Shown piece after piece: positions 1-8,599 of a DNA stretch of 64,000 nucleotides. Below the pieces are notes generated by a model. The model was not told the origin of the DNA. It saw only the letters and a list, made by a program, of their open reading frames with translations, and made no database searches. The position numbers and the translations under genes are program-made. The first letter of the stretch is position 1; each line of letters starts with the position of its first letter. The stretch spans positions 62,001-126,000 of the forward strand of contig CP134604.1 in the NCBI GenBank assembly GCA_021555105.2, given 5' to 3'. This DNA comes from Thalassospiraceae bacterium LMO-JJ14. Lineage in GTDB: Bacteria; Pseudomonadota; Alphaproteobacteria; Rhodospirillales; Casp-alpha2.

Positions 1-597
1 GCGGCGTTCACGCTCGGCTGGGACGCCGTCGATGACACCAGCGATCTGCTGGCCATCGGCGAGATGGGCATCGCCAACACCACATCCGCCGCAGCCGTCT
101 GTCACGCGCTGTTCGGCGGACGGGCCGAAGACTGGACCGGCCCCGGCACCGGGGTGACGGGCAGTGCGCTCTCGGCCAAGGCCGGCGTCGTCGCCGAGGC
201 AGTTGCCCTGCACGGCGAAGCCGCAAGCGGTCCGATTGATATTCTGCGCCGTCTCGGCGGGTATGAGCTGGCAGCGATGGCCGGCGCCATCGTTGCCGCC
301 AGGTACAAACGCTGTCCGGTGCTGATCGACGGTTATGTCTCGGGTGCGGCGGCTGCGGCCCTGGCGGCGGCGCATCCGGCAAGCCTGGATCACACGCTGG
401 CAGCGCACGTTTCGGCGGAACCGGGGCACCGCAGACTTTTGCAAGCGCTCGGCATGGACCCGCTGCTCGATCTCGAAATGCGGCTCGGCGAGGCATCGGG
501 GGCGGCGCTGGCCATCAACATTGTCCGTAGCGCCGCGGCCTGCCACGCGGGCATGGCCAGCTTCGCCGACGCCGGTATCAGCGATAAATCCGAATAG
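1..597 (+). CDS. cobT: Nicotinate-nucleotide--dimethylbenzimidazole phosphoribosyltransferase, 3' part
   Basis: CobT transfers phosphoribose from nicotinate mononucleotide to dimethylbenzimidazole, forming alpha-ribazole phosphate for the lower ligand of cobalamin. The reading frame is open from base 1, so the N-terminal part lies outside the window. The visible 198 residues include the family signature [13 protein letters not shown] and the C-terminal [16 protein letters not shown] segment, which contains the Glu expected of the catalytic base. It ends in TAG with no sign of damage. The next gene is on the opposite strand and converges on it with a 19-bp gap, so this is the last gene of its transcript. 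Identification is secure; only the start is unknown. Confidence 0.95.
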   Translation, partial: AAFTLGWDAVDDTSDLLAIGEMGIANTTSAAAVCHALFGGRAEDWTGPGTGVTGSALSAKAGVVAEAVALHGEAASGPIDILRRLGGYELAAMAGAIVAARYKRCPVLIDGYVSGAAAAALAAAHPASLDHTLAAHVSAEPGHRRLLQALGMDPLLDLEMRLGEASGAALAINIVRSAAACHAGMASFADAGISDKSE

Positions 598-616
598 GCT
601 GGATCAAGGTCAGGCC

Positions 617-1906
617 CTAGACGTCTTCGTCCTGCGGTTCCGATGAACGCTCGATGCGCCGCTTCAGTTTCAACAGGTCGCGGCGGCGGCCGTCTTCGGC
701 GATCAGGTTCTCGACAAACCGGCCCTGGAACTGGTCGATGCCGACGGAGCGGCCGAAATCGATGGCCTCACGGTTATCGCAGCGGCAAAGGATCCACTTT
801 TCCGGGCCGTCACGATCCATCAGGCTCTTGAGCACCGCCTGCACTTCGTCCCCGGCGTCGGCGAGGTTCGGATGCCAGACGATTTTCGCCATATCCGCGC
901 CCAGGCGTTCGCGATCGATGACCTGCAGGGTTTCCATCGACAGACCGTCGAGGCACAGCCGGTAACCCTTGGTTTGCACGAATTCGCGCGCGAACAGGTA
1001 CGCCGACAGGTCGGAGAAGATATCCTCTTTCTGCAGTTCGATGACGATTGCGCCGCGTCTGGCCGCAGACAGGTTATCGTCGAAAACCTGAAACTGGTCG
1101 GAAAGCAGCGTACGCACGTTGATGTTGAAGCTGATGTCGCCGGAAATCGACACTGCATCGGTCTTCATCAGCATCGACAGCACGCGCCGGTCGAGGGTTT
1201 CGGTCAGGTGCTGGAACAGCCAGCGGTTGGATACCAAATTGACGCCCGGCAGGATCGTCTCGCGCAGGTCCTGAATCGAAATGAACAGTTCGCTGAACAG
1301 CTGCTCGGGGACCATCTTGCCATCGACGCGGCAGATGAACTGGCGGCGCACCAGGTTCGAGAGATCGGCACGTGACAGCGCTTCCTCGACCTTGGCCAGG
1401 ACGCTCGGCGTAAGCGGCTCGCCTTTTTTCTGTTTTTCCTTGAGGCGCTGGCGCGCATCCATGCGGTTGCGGACTTCCGATTGGCGCTTCTCCTCGGCCT
1501 CGGCAAGACCCTGGACGAGTTGCACGACCTCCTGATACTGCCCCGATGCATCGTACCAGGTGACGAATTCCCGGCCGTCCTTGCCGTCATCCTCGACCAG
1601 CGGGTCGTCGCCGAACAGAAAGCGGATTTTCTGAATCACCGTTTCGACCTGCGGCTTGACCGCGGTCTTGAAGAAAAAGAACAGATCGGCGTTCTTGAGG
1701 ATGAACAGCTGGCCGCTCATGTCCTTGACGAGGCCGTCGAAATTGCCGGCGGCGGTGCGGATATGCTGATCGCGGCGATTGAAGGGACGTAGCTGCGACA
1801 GATGCACATGCGCAAGCCCGCGCCCGTCTTTCAGCTTTTCCAGCCGGCGGACATAGTCGATCAGGAGCTTTTCCTGTGACGGTAATTTGTCGGGTTGCGT
1901 TGCCAT
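617..1906 (-). CDS. Degenerate EAL-domain protein (second of a tandem pair)
   Basis: A 429-residue soluble protein with no signal peptide or membrane segment. Its C-terminal half (from about residue 235) follows the layout of an EAL phosphodiesterase domain: an Asn-containing strand (DISFNINV), a strand ending in IVIELQ where EAL proteins have LEITE, and a closing FQGRFVENL where they have QGYLFSRP. The EAL signature is not visible, and the metal-binding DDFGTG loop is replaced by CLDGLS, so hydrolysis of cyclic di-GMP is unlikely. The N-terminal half is Lys/Glu-rich with helical character and matches no family I recognise. The gene lies 12 bp behind a paralogue of similar length and must be co-transcribed with it. 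I infer a nucleotide-binding or scaffold role. Confidence 0.7.
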   Translation of the reverse strand: MATQPDKLPSQEKLLIDYVRRLEKLKDGRGLAHVHLSQLRPFNRRDQHIRTAAGNFDGLVKDMSGQLFILKNADLFFFFKTAVKPQVETVIQKIRFLFGDDPLVEDDGKDGREFVTWYDASGQYQEVVQLVQGLAEAEEKRQSEVRNRMDARQRLKEKQKKGEPLTPSVLAKVEEALSRADLSNLVRRQFICRVDGKMVPEQLFSELFISIQDLRETILPGVNLVSNRWLFQHLTETLDRRVLSMLMKTDAVSISGDISFNINVRTLLSDQFQVFDDNLSAARRGAIVIELQKEDIFSDLSAYLFAREFVQTKGYRLCLDGLSMETLQVIDRERLGADMAKIVWHPNLADAGDEVQAVLKSLMDRDGPEKWILCRCDNREAIDFGRSVGIDQFQGRFVENLIAEDGRRRDLLKLKRRIERSSEPQDEDV

Positions 1907-1918
1907 CTGTATACCCGT

Positions 1919-3175
1919 CTATCCTGCCTTGGCCTTGGCTTTCGGCTGAACTCTGGGGCGCGTCATCGCCTGCACCAGCTTGTCGATGAAGTATCCCTGA
2001 AAGCGGCTGATGCCGAGCGCCAGCCCCCACTTCACTGCCTTTTCGGAATCCACGCGATACAGGATGATGCTGTCCTTGCCGGCGTGCTCGACGGTTTCGC
2101 GGAACATCTTGAGGCGCGAGCCGTCACTGGTGTCGTCCTCGAATTCCTTGCCCCAAGCAACCTTGATATAATCCGGGCGCAGGTTGGCCGGATCGAAGAA
2201 CTGCAGCGCCAGCGGACTGACCCCGTCGACCAGCACCTTGTAGCCGCGGTCCTGCAGCATGTCGCGTGCATAGCCATACGTGTTCATGTCGGCGAAGATG
2301 TCGATGATCTGCAGTTCGATCACGACCTTGTGGGCATTGTCGCCGACGACACGGTTGAAATTGTTGAAGTCCCGGGACAGCACCGTGCCGATATTCAGAT
2401 TGAGGCTGATCGGGTCTTTCATCTCGTCGAAATTCTTCCGCCCGATCACCGACAGAACGCGCTTGTCGAGCGTTTCCGTCAGGTACTGGAACAGCCACGC
2501 GCTGCTGAACAGGTTGATCCCCGGCGACACCCGTTCGCGCAGTTCGGTCATGGCGATGAAGTGCTCGCGGAAAACGAAGGCGCCGGCCTTACCCGGCGCG
2601 ATGCGGATACAGGTCTGCTGACGGATCAGATCGGCGATCCGGGTCGACTGGAGCTTCTGATTGATGGCCGCCAGGTTCCGCGCCGACAGCGGATCGCCGG
2701 AATTGGCGGTGTCCTCCTTTTCGCGGTTGCGCTGCATTTCCTCGATCATGACCTGCGCCTTCACCGAAAGCTCGGTGGCGGCGGACAGGAAAGCCGCAAA
2801 ATCCTCTTTCGAGGCAAGGTCGTACCAGGTCGACAGCCGGTCTTCGAATTCGTCCTCGCTCGAGGTCAGCGGGTCTTCGCTGAACATCGCGCGGACTTTA
2901 TTGATATACGGGTCGATGTCCTCGACCAGCACCTCGCGGCAGATCAGCACCAGATCCTGATTCATCATCAGATACAGGATCGCATCGGCATTGTTGACCA
3001 GGTTGTCGAATACCCGGACCGCGATATTGATAAAGTGGCGCTGACGGTTGCTTGGGCGCAGCATGGACAGATGCAGATGCACAGCAAAATAGCCTGACGG
3101 GTTCTCTTCGATCCGCGACAGTTTTTCCAGAAGAACCGCCTCCTGGGTCAATGATGCATCCAATGGCTTGGCCAT
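1919..3175 (-). CDS. Degenerate EAL-domain protein (first of a tandem pair)
   Basis: A 418-residue paralogue of the gene that follows it on the minus strand; both begin with a LEKL-containing helix and a HLHLSMLRP/HVHLSQLRP motif. The C-terminal half resembles an EAL domain fold (SLNLNIGTVLSRDF, KVVIELQ, YKVLVDG, YIKVAWG, RFQGYFIDKL). The catalytic residues are absent: the DDFGTG loop reads VDGVSP, and the usual KID reads KVAW. It is therefore probably an enzymatically dead EAL homologue. The middle contains a charged helical stretch near residues 145-165. It ends in a basic Ala/Lys tail. ATG start with a purine-rich AAGAAAAG directly upstream. Other members of such pairs are not known to me by function. 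Confidence 0.7.
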   Translation of the reverse strand: MAKPLDASLTQEAVLLEKLSRIEENPSGYFAVHLHLSMLRPSNRQRHFINIAVRVFDNLVNNADAILYLMMNQDLVLICREVLVEDIDPYINKVRAMFSEDPLTSSEDEFEDRLSTWYDLASKEDFAAFLSAATELSVKAQVMIEEMQRNREKEDTANSGDPLSARNLAAINQKLQSTRIADLIRQQTCIRIAPGKAGAFVFREHFIAMTELRERVSPGINLFSSAWLFQYLTETLDKRVLSVIGRKNFDEMKDPISLNLNIGTVLSRDFNNFNRVVGDNAHKVVIELQIIDIFADMNTYGYARDMLQDRGYKVLVDGVSPLALQFFDPANLRPDYIKVAWGKEFEDDTSDGSRLKMFRETVEHAGKDSIILYRVDSEKAVKWGLALGISRFQGYFIDKLVQAMTRPRVQPKAKAKAG

Positions 3176-3406
3176 GCTTTTCTTGTAATCCGCGAGGTTT
3201 CACAAACCGTTAACGATAACCGCATTCAAATAGTACAGATATCGATCAAATTATTATAGTGGGACGGGGAAAATATCCATGCCGGGGAGCCGGAAAGTGG
3301 TCGAATCAAGCACTTACAGAACCTTATTGGGTCCTTTCGTCTTGGCCCTCCGTGCCACCGGTGCTAGTTTCCGTCACCACTGAATGAGCTAAGGATCGGG
3401 AAAGCC

Positions 3407-4354
3407 GTGAGTTCACTTCTGGCAAAGAAAGTTCTTGTTACGGGCGGAGCCGGGTTTATCGGCTCGCATCTGTGCGAAAGACTGGTTGCGCGCGGCAATG
3501 ATGTGCTGTGCCTGGACAACTTTTTCACCGGGACAAAGGCCAACGTCGCGCATTTGCTAAAGGAAGACAACTTCGAACTTCTGCGCCACGATGTGACGTT
3601 CCCGCTGTATGTCGAGGTCGATGAGATCTTCAACCTCGCGTGCCCGGCATCGCCCGTGCATTACCAGTACGATCCGGTGCAGACGACCAAGACCAGCGTC
3701 CACGGTGCGATTAACGTGCTCGGCCTGGCCAAGCGGACCGATGCCAAGATTCTGCAGGCGTCGACCAGCGAGGTCTACGGCGACCCGGAAATCCACCCGC
3801 AACCGGAAAGTTACAAGGGCAACGTCAACCCGATCGGCCCGCGCGCCTGCTATGACGAAGGCAAGCGTTGCGCGGAAACGCTGTTCTTCGATTATCACCG
3901 CCAGCATCAGCTGAATATCCGCGTTTGCCGTATTTTCAACACCTACGGCCCGCGCATGCACCCCGAAGACGGCCGTGTCGTTTCCAATTTCATCATGCAG
4001 GCGTTGCGCGGCGAGCCGCTGACGCTATACGGCGACGGCGCGCAGACACGTTCGTTCTGTTATGTCGACGATCTGGTCGAGGGCATGATGCGCCTGATGG
4101 ATGCCGACGATACCCATATCGGGCCGGTCAATCTCGGCAATCCCGGCGAGTTCACGATCCGCCAGCTGGCCGAAACCGTTATCGAGATGACCGGTACGAA
4201 ATCCGAGATCATCCTCAAGCCGTTGCCCGAGGATGATCCGATGCAGCGCTGTCCGGACATCACACTGGCGAAATCGGTGCTCGACTGGGAACCGACGATC
4301 CAGCTCCGCGAAGGACTGCAGAAGACCATCGATTATTTTAAAAATCTGACGTGA
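3407..4354 (+). CDS. NAD-dependent sugar epimerase/decarboxylase, UDP-glucuronate decarboxylase type
   Basis: A 315-residue extended short-chain dehydrogenase. The N-terminal Rossmann motif is [11 protein letters not shown], the catalytic triad is T/S ([11 protein letters not shown]) with YxxxK ([10 protein letters not shown]), and the region [21 protein letters not shown] is diagnostic for the UDP-xylose synthase (UXS) group. These enzymes oxidise and decarboxylate UDP-glucuronate to UDP-xylose in the cytoplasm, supplying sugars for surface polysaccharide. Start is GTG at a position that gives the usual short N-terminus. It heads a run of same-strand sugar genes (bi-domain oxidoreductase, gmhA, hldE) with gaps under 30 bp, which supports a role in LPS or capsule assembly. 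A related nucleotide-sugar epimerase activity cannot be fully excluded. Confidence 0.85.
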   Translation: MSSLLAKKVLVTGGAGFIGSHLCERLVARGNDVLCLDNFFTGTKANVAHLLKEDNFELLRHDVTFPLYVEVDEIFNLACPASPVHYQYDPVQTTKTSVHGAINVLGLAKRTDAKILQASTSEVYGDPEIHPQPESYKGNVNPIGPRACYDEGKRCAETLFFDYHRQHQLNIRVCRIFNTYGPRMHPEDGRVVSNFIMQALRGEPLTLYGDGAQTRSFCYVDDLVEGMMRLMDADDTHIGPVNLGNPGEFTIRQLAETVIEMTGTKSEIILKPLPEDDPMQRCPDITLAKSVLDWEPTIQLREGLQKTIDYFKNLT

Positions 4355-4381
4355 TCGTTTTTTGACGGAGATAGCGTAGCG

Positions 4382-6529
4382 TTGAAGCAGGTCATACAAT
4401 CGCGCAAGACAGGCAAGCTGGCGCTCAAGGACGTGCCGGCACCGAAAGTGCGCGCCGGGTGCCTTTTGGTGCGTACGCGCGCGTCGCTAATTTCCGCCGG
4501 GACCGAGCGGATGGTGATCGACTTCGCGCGCAAAAGCCTGGCCGGCAAGGCACAGGCACGCCCCGACCTGGTCAAAAAGGTCCTCGAAAAAGTTAAAAAG
4601 GAAGGCCTCGCCAATACCTGGAAGACGGTAATGGCCAGACTCGATGAGCCGCTGCCGCTCGGCTACTCGGCGGCCGGCGAGGTGGTTGCCGTCGGCGCCG
4701 GTCTTGAAGGCGAGTTCCGCGTCGGCGAACACGTCGCCATGGCCGGGGCCGGGATCGCCAATCATGCCGAGTTGAATACCGTGCCCCGCAATCTAGTCGC
4801 CCGCATTCCCGCCGGCGTCAGCGGCGATGAAGCCTGCTATGCGACGCTTGGCGCGATTGCGCTGCACGCCGTGCGCAATGCCGAAACCGGGCTGGGCGAC
4901 GTCGTCGGCGTCATCGGCTGCGGGCTGGTCGGGCAACTGGCGATCCGTTTTCTGAGCTTGTCGGGGGCGCGCGTCATTGCCTTCGATTATGCCGACGACC
5001 GCCTTCAACTGGCCCTTGCCATGGGCGCGGAGGCGGCTCTGAAACCCGAAGCCGGCAACATCGATACGGCGCGGCGGATCAGCAACGATCTGGGCTGCGA
5101 CGCCGTGGTCATTGCCGCCGCCACCGACAGTTCGGCGCCGTTCGAGTTCGCCGCCGATATTGCCCGTGACCGGGCGCGCGTCGTCATGGTCGGCATGACC
5201 GGCACCACATTCCCTTATGCGGCGTTCATGCAGAAGGAACTCAACATCGTCGTGTCGCGGTCTTATGGACCGGGCCGTTACGATGGCGATTTCGAACAAC
5301 GCGGCGTTAAATACCCCGAAGGCTGGGTGCGCTGGACGGAAACCGAAAACCTCGGCGAAACGCTGCGCCTGATGCAGCCGGACCTGGCGCATCGGCTCGA
5401 TGTGTCGTTGCTAACCACACATCGCTTCAGCCTCGATGATGCCGAGGACGCTTATGCCCTCGTCACCAGCGGCGCGGTGCGGCATCTCGGGGTCGTGCTG
5501 AATTATCCCGAAGCGGACACCCCCGCGAAAACGCTGCTGGCGACGCGCAGCGAAAGCGGGCGCAGCGGTGATTGCGTGCTCGGCGTCATCGGCGCCGGCA
5601 ACTTCGCCCGTGCCGTTCTGCTGCCGGGCCTCAAGGCCATTCCCGGGGTGCGTTTCAAGACCCTGGTGACGACCCGGGGCGCGACGGCGGAACATGGTGC
5701 CCAACAGCAGGACTTCGAAAACGCCGCCACGGATGACGCCGCGGTTTTCGACGATCCTGACATCAACACCGTGATCATCGCGACACGCCACGACAGCCAT
5801 GCCGGTCTTGCCGCGAACGCGCTTTTGGCAGGCAAATCGGTCTTCGTCGAAAAACCGCTGGCGCTCGATCTCGATCAGCTCAACACGGTCATCGACGCTC
5901 TTAACCGCAGCGACGGCGTCCTGCATGTCGGCTTCAACCGCCGTTTCGCTCCGCAGATTTCCGAGATACGGACGCACTTCGAAAACACCCAGGGGCCGCG
6001 CGTCATCACGATCCGCGTCAACGGTGGCGCCATCGAAGGGGGGCACTGGACGCAAACCGCCGACGAGGGTGGCGGGCGCGTGCTCGGCGAAATGTGCCAC
6101 TTCATCGATCTGGCGCGGCATCTGGCCGGCTCCGCCATCGCCAGCGTCCGTGCCGAGGCCGCAACCGCGCCCGGCGGCACGGGCGACAATGTCATTGCCG
6201 ATTTGCGCTTTGCCGACGGCTCGGTGGCGTCCGTGGTCTACACCGCGCTCGGCGACACGGCGTTGTCGAAAGAACAGATCGAAGTGTTTGCCGGCGGACG
6301 GGCCGCCACGCTGGACGATTTCCGCCGCCTCTCGCTGGCCGCCGACGGCAGCTTCAAAACCACCACCGCCACCCAGGACAAGGGCCACAAGCAGCAACTC
6401 GCGGCCTTCGTCAAAAGTGTCACGGCCGGCACTAGCGCGCCGATCGACCCGGCGGAGCTGATCGAAACATCGCAAGCCACCATCGCCGTCCTGGAAAGTC
6501 TCCGGACTGGCAACCGCATGGATTTATAA
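4382..6529 (+). CDS. Bi-domain oxidoreductase: zinc-type alcohol dehydrogenase plus Gfo/Idh/MocA domain
   Basis: A 715-residue fusion. Residues 1-375 form a medium-chain dehydrogenase: GroES-like start with SLISAGTERMV, then LPLGYSAAGEVVAVG, then a Rossmann segment VVGVIGCGLVGQLAIRF. Residues 395-700 form a second dehydrogenase of the Gfo/Idh/MocA group: VLGVIGAGNFARAVLLPGL, the EKPLALDL motif, and the active-site style HVGFNRRFAP and EMCHFIDLARHLAG. Such fusions are known from polysaccharide and heparinase-linked loci, but the substrate is unknown; a nucleotide sugar or sugar-acid intermediate fits the neighbours. The start is TTG with GGAGA upstream. It follows the epimerase by 27 bp and precedes gmhA by 13 bp. 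Confidence 0.85.
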   Translation: MKQVIQSRKTGKLALKDVPAPKVRAGCLLVRTRASLISAGTERMVIDFARKSLAGKAQARPDLVKKVLEKVKKEGLANTWKTVMARLDEPLPLGYSAAGEVVAVGAGLEGEFRVGEHVAMAGAGIANHAELNTVPRNLVARIPAGVSGDEACYATLGAIALHAVRNAETGLGDVVGVIGCGLVGQLAIRFLSLSGARVIAFDYADDRLQLALAMGAEAALKPEAGNIDTARRISNDLGCDAVVIAAATDSSAPFEFAADIARDRARVVMVGMTGTTFPYAAFMQKELNIVVSRSYGPGRYDGDFEQRGVKYPEGWVRWTETENLGETLRLMQPDLAHRLDVSLLTTHRFSLDDAEDAYALVTSGAVRHLGVVLNYPEADTPAKTLLATRSESGRSGDCVLGVIGAGNFARAVLLPGLKAIPGVRFKTLVTTRGATAEHGAQQQDFENAATDDAAVFDDPDINTVIIATRHDSHAGLAANALLAGKSVFVEKPLALDLDQLNTVIDALNRSDGVLHVGFNRRFAPQISEIRTHFENTQGPRVITIRVNGGAIEGGHWTQTADEGGGRVLGEMCHFIDLARHLAGSAIASVRAEAATAPGGTGDNVIADLRFADGSVASVVYTALGDTALSKEQIEVFAGGRAATLDDFRRLSLAADGSFKTTTATQDKGHKQQLAAFVKSVTAGTSAPIDPAELIETSQATIAVLESLRTGNRMDL

Positions 6530-6542
6530 GTTAGAACGACGC

Positions 6543-7121
6543 ATGGATATAAACGCCTTCTTCAACGCCGAATTCGATGAGCACGCGGATGTCGCGCAAA
6601 AGACCCGCGATGCCTGTGCGGCGGATTTCGCCGTCCTGCTGGAACGCTGTGCCGAAAGCGTCAGACACGGCGGCAAGATCATCTTCTTCGGCAACGGCGG
6701 CAGTGCCGCCGACTGCCAGCATCTGGCGACGGAACTGACGATCCGCTACAAGACCGACCGTGCACCGATCGCCGCCATTGCACTCACCACCGACACCTCG
6801 GCGCTGACGGCGGGCGGCAACGATCTCGGCTTCGAAAACATCTTCGCCCGCCAGATCGAGGCCCTCGGCAAACCCGGCGACGTCGCCATCGGCATCACCA
6901 CGTCGGGAAATTCCGAGAACGTGATCCGCGCACTGAAGGCGGCGCAGGCCATGGACATCGTCCCGGCCGCACTGAGCGGCAAGGACGGCGGACGGCTCAA
7001 AGGCATCGCCGATCCACTGATCATCGTCCCCAGCGCCACCACGGCGCGGATTCAGGAAATGCACATCACGCTCGGGCAAATGCTCTGCGGCGCGCTCGAA
7101 ATCGAACTGGGGCTGGTTTGA
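6543..7121 (+). CDS. gmhA: Phosphoheptose isomerase (D-sedoheptulose 7-phosphate isomerase)
   Basis: A 192-residue single SIS-domain protein of normal length for GmhA. It converts sedoheptulose 7-phosphate to D-glycero-D-manno-heptose 7-phosphate, the first step of ADP-heptose synthesis for the LPS inner core. Visible motifs are FFGNGGSAADCQHLATEL (substrate loop), GITTSGNSENVIRA (SIS phosphate loop) and the C-terminal IQEMHITLGQMLC helix with the Glu/His pair characteristic of the family. It overlaps the start of hldE, the next enzyme in the pathway, which indicates translational coupling. No GmhB phosphatase or HldD epimerase lies next to it in this window. Confidence 0.95.
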   Translation: MDINAFFNAEFDEHADVAQKTRDACAADFAVLLERCAESVRHGGKIIFFGNGGSAADCQHLATELTIRYKTDRAPIAAIALTTDTSALTAGGNDLGFENIFARQIEALGKPGDVAIGITTSGNSENVIRALKAAQAMDIVPAALSGKDGGRLKGIADPLIIVPSATTARIQEMHITLGQMLCGALEIELGLV

Positions 7122-8593
7122 GCATGGACCGTTCGCGCCTGATCCCGCTGGTCGAAAATATCGAGCGTGCGCGCGTTCTCGTCGTCGGCGACGCCATGCT
7201 GGACCGCTTCGTCAACGGCTCGGTGGAGCGGATTTCGCCGGAAGCGCCGATCCCGGTGCTCCGCGTCACGTCCGAAACGAGCATGCCCGGCGGCGCTGGC
7301 AACGTCGTCCGCAACCTCGCCGCGCTCGGCGCACATGTTACCTTCATTGCCGTCTGCGGCGACGATGCGGCGGGCCTGGAACTCGCCGACGCCTTTTCCG
7401 CCGACCCGCTGATCGATACCTGCCTGCATGTCGACCCGGCACGCGCGACCACGATCAAGGTCCGCTATCTGGCCGGCAACCAGCAGATGCTGCGGGCCGA
7501 CTGGGAAGGCGATCAGACCATCAGCCCTGCAACCGCCGCCGAAATGCTGGCCGCCGCGACCGGCGACATCGCCGGGTATGGCGCCGTGGTGCTGTCGGAT
7601 TACGACAAGGGCGTGCTCGCCGACGGCCGCGCGCACGCCATCATCGACGCCGCCCATGCCGCCGGTGTCCCGGTGATCGTCGATCCCAAGGGCGACGGCT
7701 ACGAGCGCTATCACGGTGCCGATCTGATCACGCCGAACCGCAAGGAACTTGAACAGGCGGCCAAGAAAGTCGCGCCGGATTCGGACGCGATCTGCACCGC
7801 CGCCATGGAGCTGATTGAACGGCACGGGCTGGGCGGCATGCTGGTGACACGCAGCGCCGACGGCATGTCGCTGATATCGAATGACGGCACGGCGCATCAT
7901 CTGGCGGCTGAAAGCCGTGAAGTGTTCGACGTATCGGGCGCCGGCGATACCGTGGTTGCCGCCGTCGCCGCGATGATCGCGTCGGGGGCGGACACGAAAA
8001 CCGCCGCCTGCGTCGCCAATACCGCCGCCGGCATCGTCGTCGCCAAGGTCGGCACCGCCGTCTGTCATGCCGCCGAGCTCATTGCGGCGCTGCATCACCA
8101 GGATCTGTCGGACGCCGAGGCCAAGGTTCTGACCGACACCCAGGCAGGAGAGCGCATACAGCGCTGGCAGCGTCAGGGCCTAAAGATCGGCTTCACCAAC
8201 GGCTGCTTCGATCTTTTGCATCCAGGGCACGTATCGTTGCTGGCACAGGCGCGCGCCGCGTGCGACCGGCTGATTGTCGGGCTGAACTCGGACGCCTCCG
8301 TGAAGCGATTGAAAGGCGAAGACCGTCCGGTACAGAACGAAGCCGCCCGCAGCACCGTGCTGGCCTCGCTGGCGTCGGTCGATCTCGTCGTCATCTTTGC
8401 CGAGGATACGCCGTTCGAACTGATCGAGCGCCTGCACCCCGACGTTCTAATCAAGGGCGCGGATTACACCGTCGAGCAGGTGGTCGGCGCCGAGCTGGTC
8501 ACAGGCTGGGGCGGCACCGTCGTCCTCGCCGACTTGAAGGACGGCTTCTCGACCACCGCGACCATCGAGCGTCTCAACAAGAACGGCAAATAG
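7118..8593 (+). CDS. hldE: Bifunctional heptose 7-phosphate kinase / heptose 1-phosphate adenylyltransferase
   Basis: A 491-residue two-domain enzyme of standard HldE (RfaE) length. Residues 1-320 are a PfkB-type sugar kinase: VVGDAMLDRFVNGSVERISPEAP at the start and the FDVSGAGDTVVAAVAA anion-hole/catalytic Asp motif. Residues 345-491 are a nucleotidyltransferase: IGFTNGCFDLLHPGHVSLL with the HxGH-type motif, and IKGADYTVEQVVGAE. It phosphorylates heptose 7-phosphate at C1 and later adenylates heptose 1-phosphate. The listed TTG start overlaps gmhA by 4 bp; an ATG two codons in (7124) is an equally good start. It is the last gene of the sugar operon and converges with the penicillin-binding protein gene 7 bp away. 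Confidence 0.95.
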   Translation: MSMDRSRLIPLVENIERARVLVVGDAMLDRFVNGSVERISPEAPIPVLRVTSETSMPGGAGNVVRNLAALGAHVTFIAVCGDDAAGLELADAFSADPLIDTCLHVDPARATTIKVRYLAGNQQMLRADWEGDQTISPATAAEMLAAATGDIAGYGAVVLSDYDKGVLADGRAHAIIDAAHAAGVPVIVDPKGDGYERYHGADLITPNRKELEQAAKKVAPDSDAICTAAMELIERHGLGGMLVTRSADGMSLISNDGTAHHLAAESREVFDVSGAGDTVVAAVAAMIASGADTKTAACVANTAAGIVVAKVGTAVCHAAELIAALHHQDLSDAEAKVLTDTQAGERIQRWQRQGLKIGFTNGCFDLLHPGHVSLLAQARAACDRLIVGLNSDASVKRLKGEDRPVQNEAARSTVLASLASVDLVVIFAEDTPFELIERLHPDVLIKGADYTVEQVVGAELVTGWGGTVVLADLKDGFSTTATIERLNKNGK

Positions 8594-8599
8594 ACCGGC

